64,000 nucleotides of DNA from Mesorhizobium sp. M4B.F.Ca.ET.058.02.1.1 (GCF_003952505.1 NZ_CP034450.1:3596001-3660000), one strand, 5' to 3'; counted from the first letter of the stretch, positions 50,597-60,215 are shown. The notes: generated by a model not told the origin, from the letters alone. Program-made: numbers and translations.

Positions 50597-50626
50597 TCGG
50601 TCCGGAACGGTCCGGATCGGTCCGGA
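50597..50626. repeat. Three tandem decamers (CGGTCCGGA type)
   Basis: TCGGTCCGGA, ACGGTCCGGA and TCGGTCCGGA follow one another directly, beginning two bases after the SDR stop codon. Each holds the palindrome TCCGGA. The function is unknown. Confidence 0.6.
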
Positions 50627-50788
50627 TCGAGAAGTCTGAAAATCCCGCGCGCCGGCTGCCAGAAGCGGCGTCCGTGCTTGCCCGGGACCGGCGCGATGGG
50701 TACGGTCCGCCCGGTTTCCGCAAGGGAGCCGTCGCCTCGGCGGAGAGTTTGCAAACGGCCACGGGCCGCAAGTAGGAGAAAAATCCAG

Positions 50789-51634
50789 ATGAAACTGCTG
50801 CGCTATGGCGAGGTGGGGAGCGAACGTCCCGGCCTGCTCGATGCGGATGGGACGATCCGCGACCTCTCGGCCCATGTCGCCGACATTGGCGGCACGGCGC
50901 TTCATCCGGAATCGCTGGATAAGCTGTCGAAGCTCGATGCGAAATCGCTGCCGGCGGTTTCCGGCAAGCCGCGCATAGGCGCCTGCGTTGCCGGCACCGG
51001 CAAGTTCATCTGCATCGGCCTCAACTATTCCGATCATGCCGCCGAGACCGGCGCCACAGTGCCGCCGGAGCCGATCATCTTCATGAAGGCGAGCTCGGCG
51101 ATTGTCGGGCCAGACGACGATGTGCTGATCCCGCGCGGCTCAGTCAAGACCGACTGGGAGGTCGAGCTCGGCGTCGTCATCGGCAAGACCGCGAAATATG
51201 TCTCGGAAGCCGAGGCTCTGGATTATGTTGCCGGCTACTGCGTCTCGCACGACGTGTCAGAGCGCGCCTTCCAGGCCGAGCGCCAGGGCCAGTGGACCAA
51301 GGGCAAGAGCTGCGACACGTTCGGCCCGATCGGCCCCTGGCTGGTCACCAAGGACGAGGTGGCCGACCCGCAGAACATCAAGATGTGGCTAACCGTCAAC
51401 GGCAAGACGATGCAGAACGGCTCGACCAAGACCATGGTCTACGGCGTCGCCTATCTGGTCTCCTATCTCAGCCAGTTCATGTCGCTGCATCCGGGCGACA
51501 TCATCTCCACCGGCACGCCGCCCGGCGTCGGGCTCGGCATGAAGCCGCCGGTGTTTTTGAAGGCCGGCGACGTGGTCGAACTCGGCATTGAGGGCATGGG
51601 CCAGCAGAAGCAGACGTTCAAGGCGGACGCGTAA
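50789..51634 (+). CDS. Fumarylacetoacetate hydrolase-family enzyme (2,4-diketo-3-deoxy-L-fuconate hydrolase candidate)
   Basis: 281 residues from ATG 50789, with AGGAG upstream. The FAH core has FICIGLNYSDHAAETGATVP, PIIFMKASSAIVGPDDDVLI, metal-binding DWEVELGVVIGKTAKYV, and the GYCVSHDVSERAFQAERQGQ segment with WTKGKSCDTFGPIGPWLVT. GDIISTGTPPGVGLGMKPP closes the site. Enzymes of this shape cleave diketo sugar acids to pyruvate plus lactate or glycolate. It forms a pair with the SDR upstream. Ureidoglycolate lyase is the main alternative reading. Confidence 0.82.
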   Translation: MKLLRYGEVGSERPGLLDADGTIRDLSAHVADIGGTALHPESLDKLSKLDAKSLPAVSGKPRIGACVAGTGKFICIGLNYSDHAAETGATVPPEPIIFMKASSAIVGPDDDVLIPRGSVKTDWEVELGVVIGKTAKYVSEAEALDYVAGYCVSHDVSERAFQAERQGQWTKGKSCDTFGPIGPWLVTKDEVADPQNIKMWLTVNGKTMQNGSTKTMVYGVAYLVSYLSQFMSLHPGDIISTGTPPGVGLGMKPPVFLKAGDVVELGIEGMGQQKQTFKADA

Positions 51635-51646
51635 GGCGCGACCTTG

Positions 51647-51822
51647 CCTTCTCCCCTTGCGGGAGAAGGTGGCCGCAAAGCGGCCGGATGAGGGGTGTGA
51701 CGGATCTCGGCGCTGCCAAGCGCCCGGGATGCCTTCAATCCTAGAGGGCGCACTCCGCTGGAACACCCCTCATCCGTCTCGGCGCTACGCGCCGATCCAC
51801 CTTCTCCCACAAGGGGAGAAGG
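51647..51822. repeat. Rhizobial palindromic intergenic repeat, copy 2
   Basis: The ends are CCTTCTCCCCTTGCGGGAGA and the complementary TTCTCCCACAAGGGGAGAAG. Inner elements are GGATGAGGGGTG and its partner CACCCCTCATCC, and a small hairpin GGCGC-TAC-GCGCC. It fills the space between two convergent genes (FAH and ABC ATPase). Confidence 0.8.
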
Positions 51823-51833
51823 CGAGGTCGCGC

Positions 51834-52832
<999 letters not shown>

Positions 52833-52866
52833 GGCGGACCTCCAAATTTATGCGTGGGCGCCAAGG

Positions 52867-53023
52867 CACCCCCTCTGTCCTGCCGGACATCTCCCCCTCA
52901 AGGGGGGAGATTGGCAGCTTCGTCCAAGGCATCCGCCTTGCAACGTTGGTGATTGGCGAAAGTAGATGCGATAGTCGATCTCCCCCCTTGAGGGGGAGAT
53001 GGCCGGCAGGCCAAAGGGGGGCG
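52867..53023. repeat. Rhizobial palindromic intergenic repeat, copy 3 (second subtype)
   Basis: CCTGCCGGACATCTCCCCCT with AAGGGGGGAGATTGGC on one side, and GATCTCCCCCCTTGAGGGGG with AGATGGCCGGCAGGCC on the other. Each end folds on itself and the two ends are mutually complementary. It lies between the Gfo/Idh and ATPase genes. Confidence 0.8.
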
Positions 53024-53057
53024 CCGTAGAGTGCAACCTCTGACGATAGTTCCCTTG

Positions 53058-54119
53058 TCACAACCGCACCACCTTACCGCTGCGCACGCTTTCGTCGGCG
53101 GCGAGGCAGACGGCGAGCGACTTGACCGCGTCGTCCATATGCCGGGTGAGGTCGATGTCCTCGCGGATGGCCTTGAGCAGGAAGGCCTGCTCGAGGTCGC
53201 AGAGCTCCTGATGGCCGGGCTCGCCTTCCATGGACAGCAACTCGTCCTGTTTCGCGAATCTGCCGTCCGCCCCGGTCGCCGCGCTGTGCAAGCGGATGGT
53301 CGAGGTCTTGGTGTGGGTGTCGATGTCGTCGGATTTGATGCCTTCCTTCATGACGATCGACACGCAGCCCTTGGGCGAGATGACGTCCTTCACGAAGAAG
53401 GCGGTCTCCGAGATCATCGGACCCCAGCCGGCCTCATACCAGCCGACCGAGCCGTCCTCGAACAGCACCTGCAGGTGGCCGTAATTGTACATCGAAGGCG
53501 CGACCTCCTCGGTCAGCCTGACCCCCATGCCGCGCACCTCGACCGGATTGGCATCGGTGATCTGCAGCATGACGTCGAGATAGTGCACCCCGCAGTCGAC
53601 GATCGGCGACGTCGTCTGCATCAGCTGCTTGTGCGTGCCCCAGGTGTGGCCTGACGATTGCTGGTTGAGGTTCATGCGGAACACGTAAGGACCGCCGAGC
53701 TTGCGCGCCTCGGCGATCAGCCTGACCCAGGACGGATGGTGGCGCAGGATGTAGCCGATCACCAGCTTCCTGCCGTTGGCCTTGGCGGCGGCGACGACGC
53801 GTTTGGCGTCGGCCACCGTGGTTGCCAGCGGCTTTTCGACAAAGACATGGCAGCCGGCCTCGAACGCCCGCACCGCATAGTCGGCATGACTGTCGGAATA
53901 GGTGGCGATCGCGGCAACATCAGGCTTCTCCTCACGCAACGCGTTCTCGAAGGAACGCCTGATGCCGTAGCCCGAGAGCCCTTCCGGCAGCGGCACGTCG
54001 GAGCGGTTGACGAGCGCGGCGATCTCGAAGCCCGGATTGGTGTGATAGGCCAGCGCATGGCTGCGGCCCATATTGCCGAGCCCTGCGACGACAACGCGAA
54101 GAGGTTTTTGCGAACTCAC
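53058..54119 (-). CDS. Gfo/Idh/MocA-family oxidoreductase
   Basis: 353 residues from GTG 54119, with GGAG upstream. The N-terminal Rossmann loop is VVVAGLGNMGRSHALAYHT, the conserved cofactor/substrate motif is CHVFVEKPLATTVADAKRVV (E-K-P), and the catalytic-region SPIVDCGVHYLDVMLQITD has the Asp-x3-His pair. Such enzymes oxidise or reduce sugars, inositols or amino sugars with NAD(P). Coupled to the permease upstream (GTGA), it probably modifies the imported sugar, possibly an anhydro- or 3-keto derivative. The exact reaction is unknown. Confidence 0.88.
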   Translation of the reverse strand: MSSQKPLRVVVAGLGNMGRSHALAYHTNPGFEIAALVNRSDVPLPEGLSGYGIRRSFENALREEKPDVAAIATYSDSHADYAVRAFEAGCHVFVEKPLATTVADAKRVVAAAKANGRKLVIGYILRHHPSWVRLIAEARKLGGPYVFRMNLNQQSSGHTWGTHKQLMQTTSPIVDCGVHYLDVMLQITDANPVEVRGMGVRLTEEVAPSMYNYGHLQVLFEDGSVGWYEAGWGPMISETAFFVKDVISPKGCVSIVMKEGIKSDDIDTHTKTSTIRLHSAATGADGRFAKQDELLSMEGEPGHQELCDLEQAFLLKAIREDIDLTRHMDDAVKSLAVCLAADESVRSGKVVRL

Positions 54120-54955
54120 TTCACGGCTCCCGAGGTGATGCCGCGGATCAGCTGCCGCGAGAAGATGACGTAGAGGATCAGCACCGGCAGGATCGCCAAC
54201 GACAGCGCCGCCAGGATCGCGTTCCAGTTGGTGACGAACTGGCCGAGGAAGAGCTGGGCGCCGAGCGTCACCGTCTTGGTCTCCTCCGACGGCGCGAGGA
54301 TCAGCGGGAACCACAGGTCGTTCCAGATCGGGATCATGGTGAAGACGGCAACCGTCGCCATGGACGGGCGCACCAGCGGCAGCACCAGCCGGAAGAAGAT
54401 CGTGTATTCCGACAGACCGTCGATGCGCCCCGCATTCTTCAGATCGTCGGACACCTGCTTCATGAACTCCGACAGAATGAAGATGGCGAGCGGCAGGCCT
54501 TGCGCGGTGTAGACCAGGATCAGCGCTGTCAGCGTGTTGACCAACCCGCTTGCCACCATCAGTTGCAGGATGGCGACCGTGCCAAGGCGGATCGGGATCA
54601 TGATGCCGAGCGCCAGGTAGAGCCCCATCATCGTGTTGCCGCGGAAGCGGTATTCCGACAGCGCGAAGCCGGCCATGGCGCCGAACAGCAGCACGAAGAA
54701 CAGCGAGGCGACGGTGACGACGAGGCTGTTCTGGAAATAGTGGATGAAGTCACCCTGGCCGATCACCGTGGTATAGCCGATCAGGTCGAAGGTCTTCGGC
54801 GTCGGCGGCGTCAGCGGCGCGCCGAAGATCGCGGCGCGCGACTTGAACGAATTGACGATGACCAGGATGACCGGAAACAGCGCGATCGCCGTATAGGTCA
54901 ACAGGACGGCGTGGGCGCCGATGGTGCGGGGAAGCGAATGGGTTGCAGTGCTCAT
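54116..54955 (-). CDS. CUT1 ABC transporter permease (MalG type)
   Basis: 279 residues from ATG 54955, with six membrane helices (first AVLLTYTAIALFPVILVIVN). The EAA loop is SDDLKNAGRIDGLSEYTIFFRLVLPLVRP; the canonical EAA reads KNAGRIDG, as in the N-acetylglucosamine/chitobiose transporter group. It lies 8 bases after the partner permease and overlaps the oxidoreductase start. Confidence 0.9.
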   Translation of the reverse strand: MSTATHSLPRTIGAHAVLLTYTAIALFPVILVIVNSFKSRAAIFGAPLTPPTPKTFDLIGYTTVIGQGDFIHYFQNSLVVTVASLFFVLLFGAMAGFALSEYRFRGNTMMGLYLALGIMIPIRLGTVAILQLMVASGLVNTLTALILVYTAQGLPLAIFILSEFMKQVSDDLKNAGRIDGLSEYTIFFRLVLPLVRPSMATVAVFTMIPIWNDLWFPLILAPSEETKTVTLGAQLFLGQFVTNWNAILAALSLAILPVLILYVIFSRQLIRGITSGAVK

Positions 54956-54963
54956 GGCGCGCC

Positions 54964-55893
54964 TCAGAACTGATACCGACGCAGGCGCGTCTGGATGAGG
55001 AACAGGTAGACGCAGACGCCGCCGAGGATGATCAGGAACATCATCGTGGCGATCGCGGCGCCCATGTTGGGGTCGCCGACCTGCAGCTGGAAGCCGAAGA
55101 AGGCGCGGTAGAGGAAGGTGCCGAGGATGTCGGTCGAATAGTTCGGCCCGGCGAGCGCCCCTTGCGCGGTGTAGATCAGGTCGAACGCATTGAAATTGCC
55201 GACGAAGGTGAGGATCGAGATGATGCCGATCGAGGGCAGGATCAGCGGCAGCTTGATCTTCCAGAACTGCGCCATGCCGGTGACGCCATCGCATTCGGCG
55301 GCCTCGATCACCTCGTCCGGGATCGACAGCAGCGCGGCATAGATCAGCATCATCGGGATGCCGACGAACTGCCAGACCGAGACAAGACTGAGCGCGGTCA
55401 ACGCATATTGCTCCTTGCCCAGCCAAGGCGTGAACAGGCTCTTCAGGCCGACGAAATCGAGCAAATGCGGCGCCACGCCCCACAGCGGCGACAGGATCAG
55501 CTTCCAGGCGAAGCCGACAATGACGAAGGACAGGATGGTCGGCACGAAGATCGCCGTGCGGTAGAAGGCGGCGAACCGCAGCCTTGGGCTGGAGAGCAGT
55601 GCGGCCAGCAGCACGCCGATCGGGTTCTGCACCAGCATGTGGATGATGAAGAACCAGACATTGTTCCTCAGCGCATTCCAGAAGCCCACTGACCAGTTAG
55701 GGTCGCCGAACAGCGTGCGGAAATTGGCGAGTCCGACGAAGACCTGGGACTGCTCGATGTTGCGGAACAGCGACAGCTGCAGCGTGCCGGCAAGCGGCAG
55801 GATCATGATCGCCGTGTAGACGAGCACGGCCGGCGCCAGGAAGACGGCGATGTGCCAGCGGATCGGTCTTTTCGGTCGTGTTTCTGCGGCCAT
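54964..55893 (-). CDS. CUT1 ABC transporter permease (MalF type)
   Basis: 309 residues from ATG 55893. Membrane segments include WHIAVFLAPAVLVYTAIMIL and AFYRTAIFVPTILSFVIVGF, with the EAA loop DEVIEAAECDGVTGMAQFWKIKLPLILP. It is the first of the two permeases, separated from the binding-protein gene by a palindromic repeat that may lower its expression relative to the binding protein. Confidence 0.9.
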   Translation of the reverse strand: MAAETRPKRPIRWHIAVFLAPAVLVYTAIMILPLAGTLQLSLFRNIEQSQVFVGLANFRTLFGDPNWSVGFWNALRNNVWFFIIHMLVQNPIGVLLAALLSSPRLRFAAFYRTAIFVPTILSFVIVGFAWKLILSPLWGVAPHLLDFVGLKSLFTPWLGKEQYALTALSLVSVWQFVGIPMMLIYAALLSIPDEVIEAAECDGVTGMAQFWKIKLPLILPSIGIISILTFVGNFNAFDLIYTAQGALAGPNYSTDILGTFLYRAFFGFQLQVGDPNMGAAIATMMFLIILGGVCVYLFLIQTRLRRYQF

Positions 55894-55942
55894 GAGTTCG
55901 GTCCCCGCCGTTCAACGTCTTGGCGAAATGGTTGACGGCAGC

Positions 55943-56062
55943 GCTGCCCCTCACCCTTACCCTCTCCCCGTGAAGGAGAGGGGGGCGCCGGCGGTGCGGC
56001 AAGTCCCTTCTCCCCGTCACTATACGGGGAGAAGGTGCCGGCAGGCGGATGAGGGGCGGCGC
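55943..56062. repeat. Rhizobial palindromic intergenic repeat, copy 4
   Basis: CCCTTCTCCCCGT...ACGGGGAGAAGG forms a hairpin, followed by TGCCGGCAGGCGGATGAGGG, close to copy 1 at 11.6 kb. The outer GCGCTGCCCCTCA pairs with TGAGGGGCGGCGC. As at 11.6 kb, it stands between a binding-protein gene and its permeases. Confidence 0.8.
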
Positions 56063-56136
56063 CGTCGTTTGCGGTCGATGCTATTGAAAACCGCAGGGCC
56101 ATTCACTCGGAACGACCCTGCTTGCTGCCCGAGGCT

Positions 56137-57396
56137 TTACTTCGCCGGCTTGTACCAGCTGTCGAGGCCGTCCTGCAGCTTCTTGGCGGCCGCTTCCGGC
56201 GTGTCGGTGCCGTTGATGACATTGGCCGATCCAACCCAGGTCTCGTTCTCGAGGTTCGGCGTGCCGCGCCCCAAAATCTGGTAGGTCGAGCGGATCGTGG
56301 ACTTGCACTTGCCGCGCCAGGAGACGAATTCCTGCGCCAGCGGGTCTTCCATCTTCACCGGCGTGCTGTTCAGGCTGAAGAAGCCCGGAAGCGCGTTGGC
56401 GTAAATGGTGGCGAAGTCCGGCGAGGCGACCCAGGACAGGAACTTCTTGGCCGCATCGGCGTTCTTCGACGCTGCGTTCAGACCCATGCCGATATCGGTG
56501 TGGTCGGAGATGTAGCAGGTGTCGCCGGCCTTCTGCACCGGCGGCGGGAAGGCCCCCATCTTGAACTGCGCCTGGGTGTTGAACAGCGCGATTTCCCACG
56601 AGCCGGCCGGGTAGATGGCGGCGCGGCCGAGCGTGAACAGGTTCTGGCTGTCCGGATAGGTCTGGGCCTCGAATCCATCGCCGAGATAGGGCTTCCACTT
56701 GGCCAGTTCCTTGTAGGGCTCGACCCAGTCGGCGTCGGTCAGCTTCTGCTCGCCCTTGATCAGTGCCTGGCGGCCTTCCTCGCCCTTCCAGTAGTTCGGG
56801 CCGATGTTCTGGTAGCCCATGGTCGCGGCTTCCCAGAGGTCCTTGGTGCCCATCGCCATCGGGATGTAGGTGCCGTCGGCCTTTATCTTGTCGAGCGCGG
56901 CGTAGAACTCCTCATTGGTGGTCGGCACCTTGATGCCGAGCTTGTCGAAGGCGTCCTTGTTGTAGATGAAGCCGTGGATGACCGAAGCCATCGGCACGCA
57001 GAACGTCGCCTTGCCGTCGTCGGTCTGCCAGGCAGACTTGGCCACGGGAGAGAAATTCTCCATGCCCGGCAGCGCCGACAGATCGGCGAGATTGCCCTTC
57101 TGGTAGAGCACCAGCGACTTGTCGAACGGGCGGCAGGTGATCAGGTCGCCCGCCGAGCCAGCGGTGAGCTTGGCGCCGAGCGCGGCGTCATATTCGGTCG
57201 GCGCCGACGGCGCGAACACCACCTTGATGCCCGGGTTCTTGGCTTCGAAGGCCGGGATCAGCTTGTCCTTCCAGATGGTCAGGTCGTCGCCGCGCCAGCT
57301 TTCGATGTTGAGCGTAACGTCATCGGCATAGGCCACCCCGGCGGAGCCGAGGATGCTTGTGCCGAGCAGAAGGGCCGTCAGTAGTTTGGTCGTCAT
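56137..57396 (-). CDS. Periplasmic sugar-binding protein of the amino-sugar importer
   Basis: 419 residues. The signal peptide is MTTKLLTALLLGTSILGSAG with a cut near AYA-DD. The mature protein begins VTLNIESWRGDDLTIWKDKL, with FEAKNPGIKVVFAPSAPTEY and the interdomain TLGRAAIYPAGSWEIALFN typical of family-1 binding proteins. It lies 52 bases after murQ in the same operon. From context, the ligand should be N-acetylglucosamine, N-acetylmuramic acid or a related disaccharide. Confidence 0.88.
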   Translation of the reverse strand: MTTKLLTALLLGTSILGSAGVAYADDVTLNIESWRGDDLTIWKDKLIPAFEAKNPGIKVVFAPSAPTEYDAALGAKLTAGSAGDLITCRPFDKSLVLYQKGNLADLSALPGMENFSPVAKSAWQTDDGKATFCVPMASVIHGFIYNKDAFDKLGIKVPTTNEEFYAALDKIKADGTYIPMAMGTKDLWEAATMGYQNIGPNYWKGEEGRQALIKGEQKLTDADWVEPYKELAKWKPYLGDGFEAQTYPDSQNLFTLGRAAIYPAGSWEIALFNTQAQFKMGAFPPPVQKAGDTCYISDHTDIGMGLNAASKNADAAKKFLSWVASPDFATIYANALPGFFSLNSTPVKMEDPLAQEFVSWRGKCKSTIRSTYQILGRGTPNLENETWVGSANVINGTDTPEAAAKKLQDGLDSWYKPAK

Positions 57397-57448
57397 TTTC
57401 AGTCTCCCTGTTGACCTTTTTCAGGTTCGGTTTTGATGAGAACAGAGG

Positions 57449-58357
57449 CTAGCGCCCCTTGCTCCCCTCGATCGCGGAAAGGGCCGGCCGGAGCTTGCGG
57501 CCGGTCCCTTCCAGTATCTTCTCGGCCGCATCGGCGTTGGCAGCACCCGCGGCGAGCAGAATGGCGGTCTTAACAACGCCGCCGCTCTTTTCGAGCAGGC
57601 GCGCAGCATCGTCCCTGCCGCACCCGCCGATGGCGGCGACGATGCGGGCCGCGCGGTCGCGCAGCTTGATGTTGTCGGCGGTGAGGTTGACCATGTAGCC
57701 GTCATGGACATGGCCGAGATGAATGGCGGCCAAGGTCGATAGCATGTTGAGGGCGATCTTCTGGGCGGTGCCGGCGCCCATGCGCGTCGAGCCGGCAATC
57801 AGTTCGGGCGGCGTCTCGAGCACGATCGCGACATCGGCCAACCGGAACAACGGCACGTCCCTGTTGTTGGCGATGGCAATGGTCGCGGCGCCCCGGCTCC
57901 GCGCGTCCTCGAGTGCGGCGACCGCATAGGGCGTCGAGCCGCTGGCGGAGATGGCGATCAGGCAGTCGCCCTCGCCGATTCCGGCGGCGGCGACCGCGGC
58001 CGAGGCCTCATCGGTGTCGTCCTCGGGTCCGCCGGCGAGCGTATGGAAGGCCTCGTCGCCGCCGGCGATCAGGATGGCGATGCGGTCGCGCCCGATACCG
58101 AAGGTGCCGGGAAGCTCCAGCGCGTCGGCAACCGCCATCAGGCCCGAACTGCCGGCCGCCGCATAGGCGAGCCTGCCGCCGTCCTTCAGGCGCTCCGCGA
58201 CGATTTCGGCTGCAGCGGCTATGGCGGGAATGGCGCCGCGCACGGCCTTCGCGGCCTCGATCTGTGCATCGGCAAGAAAGGAAAGGATGGCGTCCGGAGC
58301 CTGGATATCCAGCCCCTCGGCATTCTGGTGATGCGCTTCGGTGCGCTTCTCGGCCAT
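57449..58357 (-). CDS. murQ: N-acetylmuramic acid 6-phosphate etherase
   Basis: 302 residues from ATG 58357, with TTGGAGGACATCGG as ribosome site. SIS-domain landmarks are RLAYAAAGSSGLMAVADALE, LPGTFGIG with the catalytic Glu just before, GGPEDDTDEA with the second acid, GDCLIAISASGSTPYAVAAL and STRMGAGTAQKIALNMLSTL. MurQ splits MurNAc-6-phosphate into GlcNAc-6-phosphate and lactate, the step that feeds peptidoglycan sugars into NagA. An earlier in-frame start near 58435 would read through the operator. It is the first gene of the minus arm. Confidence 0.88.
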   Translation of the reverse strand: MAEKRTEAHHQNAEGLDIQAPDAILSFLADAQIEAAKAVRGAIPAIAAAAEIVAERLKDGGRLAYAAAGSSGLMAVADALELPGTFGIGRDRIAILIAGGDEAFHTLAGGPEDDTDEASAAVAAAGIGEGDCLIAISASGSTPYAVAALEDARSRGAATIAIANNRDVPLFRLADVAIVLETPPELIAGSTRMGAGTAQKIALNMLSTLAAIHLGHVHDGYMVNLTADNIKLRDRAARIVAAIGGCGRDDAARLLEKSGGVVKTAILLAAGAANADAAEKILEGTGRKLRPALSAIEGSKGR

Positions 58358-58381
58358 CCGATGTCCTCCAACTGACAAAAC

Positions 58382-58399
58382 AATACCAAAAAAATACCA
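58382..58399 (-). promoter_or_regulatory. Operator 1 of the amino-sugar regulon
   Basis: On the minus strand it reads TGGTATTTTTTTGGTATT, a direct repeat of TGGTATT, 25 bases before murQ. It differs from operator 2 at only one of 18 positions and points the opposite way. It is probably bound by the GntR protein encoded at 59.4 kb. Confidence 0.65.
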
Positions 58400-58415
58400 C
58401 TTGTCCACATCGATT

Positions 58416-58428
58416 AACGAAATTCGTT
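58416..58428. promoter_or_regulatory. AACGAA-A-TTCGTT palindrome in the amino-sugar divergent region
   Basis: A perfect 6+6 inverted repeat with one central base lies between the two operators and near the likely murQ promoter. It may be a second regulator's site; the evidence is positional only. Confidence 0.3.
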
Positions 58429-58517
58429 GCCTCAAAATCGTCTTGCCGGCAAAATATCGTGGTTTTTCAATAAAATACGCCTTAATCTTTTTGAAAGCGA
58501 AATTAACTCTTGGCTAT

Positions 58518-58535
58518 TGGTATTTTATTGGTATT
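58518..58535 (+). promoter_or_regulatory. Operator 2 of the amino-sugar regulon
   Basis: TGGTATTTTATTGGTATT lies 23 bases before the GTG of the kinase gene and just ahead of its GGAGGAG ribosome site. A TTGAAA at 58491-58496 is a plausible -35 element that would place this site over the -10/start region. It is nearly identical to operator 1. Confidence 0.65.
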
Positions 58536-58557
58536 ATCCGTCCGGAGGAGAAATCGC

Positions 58558-59439
58558 GTGAATTTCGTACTTGGCATCGATGGCGGCGGCACCAGCTGCA
58601 GGGCGGCCCTTGCGACCGCTGACGGCGTCGTGCTTGGCCGCGCCAAAAGCGGCGCCGCCAACATCCGCACCGACCTCACCGGCGCCAGGACCAACATCGT
58701 CGAGGCGGCAAGGCAGGCCTTCGTCGCCGCCGGCAAGGATCCGGAACTCATCCCGCAAACGCCCGCCATTCTCGGCCTCGCCGGCGCCAATGTCGGCACT
58801 TACAGGCAGCAACTCGAAGCGATCCTGCCGTTCAGCGCCAGCCGCGTCGAGACCGACGCCGAGATCGCGCTGGAGGGTGCGGTCGGGCCCAGCGACGGCG
58901 CCATGGCCATCCTCGGCACCGGCACCGCCTATATGGCGCGCAAGGCGGGCAAGTCACGCGCCATCGGCGGCTGGGGTTTTCAAGTCGGCGACCAGGGCAG
59001 CGGCGCCCGCATCGGCCGCGACCTGCTGGAGCAGTCGCTGCTCGCCTATGACGGCATCCGTCCTGCCTCGCCCCTCACCGAGGCGATGCTCGCCGTCTTC
59101 CGCAACAACCCGGAGGACGTCGTCGAGTTCACCACCAATGCCAAGCCCGGCGACTTCGGCGGTTTCGCGCCAAAGGTGTTCGACCATGCCGCCAAGGGCG
59201 ATCTTGTCGCCAACTGGATCCTCGACAAGGCGGTTGCCGATGTCGAAGCCTCGCTCGGGGCGCTCGACCTTGCCGACGACACACCGCTCTGCCTGCTCGG
59301 TGGGCTGGCGCCGCTCTACGCGCCGCGGCTTTCGGCGCGTTACCAGACGCTGCTGAAGCCGGCGCTCGACGATGCGCTGGGCGGCGCCGTTCAGATGGCG
59401 GTGCGCATCTTTGCCTCTGGTTCGGGGGCCGCCCGATGA
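58558..59439 (+). CDS. BadF/BadG/BcrA-type ATPase, amino-sugar kinase (NagK/MurK type)
   Basis: 293 residues from GTG 58558, with GGAGGAG seven bases upstream. The phosphate 1 loop is VLGIDGGGTSCRAALA, the second is MAILGTGTAYMARKAG, followed by GGWGFQVGDQGSGARIGRDL (conserved D-x-G-S-G) and the adenosine motif LCLLGGLAPLYAPRL. This family includes kinases of N-acetylglucosamine and of N-acetylmuramic acid. Opposite murQ, it should phosphorylate one or both at O6. The stop overlaps the gntR start (ATGA). Confidence 0.88.
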   Translation: MNFVLGIDGGGTSCRAALATADGVVLGRAKSGAANIRTDLTGARTNIVEAARQAFVAAGKDPELIPQTPAILGLAGANVGTYRQQLEAILPFSASRVETDAEIALEGAVGPSDGAMAILGTGTAYMARKAGKSRAIGGWGFQVGDQGSGARIGRDLLEQSLLAYDGIRPASPLTEAMLAVFRNNPEDVVEFTTNAKPGDFGGFAPKVFDHAAKGDLVANWILDKAVADVEASLGALDLADDTPLCLLGGLAPLYAPRLSARYQTLLKPALDDALGGAVQMAVRIFASGSGAAR

Positions 59440-60215
59440 GCGCCGCCGACCAGATCTTCGCCATGCTGAAGGAATCGTCACAAAGCGGCGCGCCGCTCTA
59501 CCTGCAGCTGAGGAAGAGCATCGAGGAAGCGGTCAATCGCGGCCTGATCGGGCCAGGCGACGCGCTGCCGTCGGAGCGCGACATCGCCAGCAAGGCCGAT
59601 ATCTCGCGCGTCACCGTGCGCAAGGCGGTGCAAGACCTGGTCAAGGGCGGCATTCTAGTCCAGCGCCACGGCTCCGGCACCTTCGTGGCGCCGCGCATGG
59701 AGCGCGTCGAGCAGTCGTTGTCGAGGCTCACCTCCTTCACCGAGGACATGGCGCGCCGCGGTATGGTGGTGCGCTCGGCCTGGCTCGACCGTGGCCTTTA
59801 TGCGCCCTCGCCTGACGAGATGATGGTCCTCGGCCTGTCGTCGAACGAGCTGGTAGCGCGGGTGGCGCGCCTGCGCATCGCCAACGACACGCCGCTGGCG
59901 ATCGAGCGCGCCGCGCTCTCGGCCAGCGTGCTGCCCGATCCCGAGGCGATCGGCACTTCGCTCTATGCCGCACTGGAAATGACCGGCAACCGGCCAGTGC
60001 GGGCGGTGCAGCGCATTTCCGCCGCGAATCTCGGCGATGGCGATGCGCGGCTGCTGGAAGTGCCGCCCGGGATTGCCGGCCTGCATATCGAACGTATTTC
60101 CTATCTTGCGAGCGGCAAGGTGATCGAATTCACCCGCTCGATTTACAGGGGCGACGCTTACGATTTCGTCGCCGAACTCCGGCTGACCGGGCCGGGAGAG
60201 GAGAGCCGGCCATGA
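59436..60215 (+). CDS. GntR-family regulator, HutC/UTRA subfamily
   Basis: 259 residues. The winged helix-turn-helix at about 20-88 includes LYLQLRKSIEEAVNRGLIGP, LPSERDIASKADISRVTVRK and RHGSGTFVAPRM. A UTRA domain follows with ARVARLRIANDTPLAIERAA and VIEFTRSIYRGDAYDFVAEL. UTRA regulators such as NagR and DasR bind phosphorylated amino sugars. It overlaps the kinase and SIS genes (ATGA at both ends). The twin TGGTATT sites at 58.38 and 58.52 kb are its probable targets. Confidence 0.9.
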   Translation: MSAADQIFAMLKESSQSGAPLYLQLRKSIEEAVNRGLIGPGDALPSERDIASKADISRVTVRKAVQDLVKGGILVQRHGSGTFVAPRMERVEQSLSRLTSFTEDMARRGMVVRSAWLDRGLYAPSPDEMMVLGLSSNELVARVARLRIANDTPLAIERAALSASVLPDPEAIGTSLYAALEMTGNRPVRAVQRISAANLGDGDARLLEVPPGIAGLHIERISYLASGKVIEFTRSIYRGDAYDFVAELRLTGPGEESRP

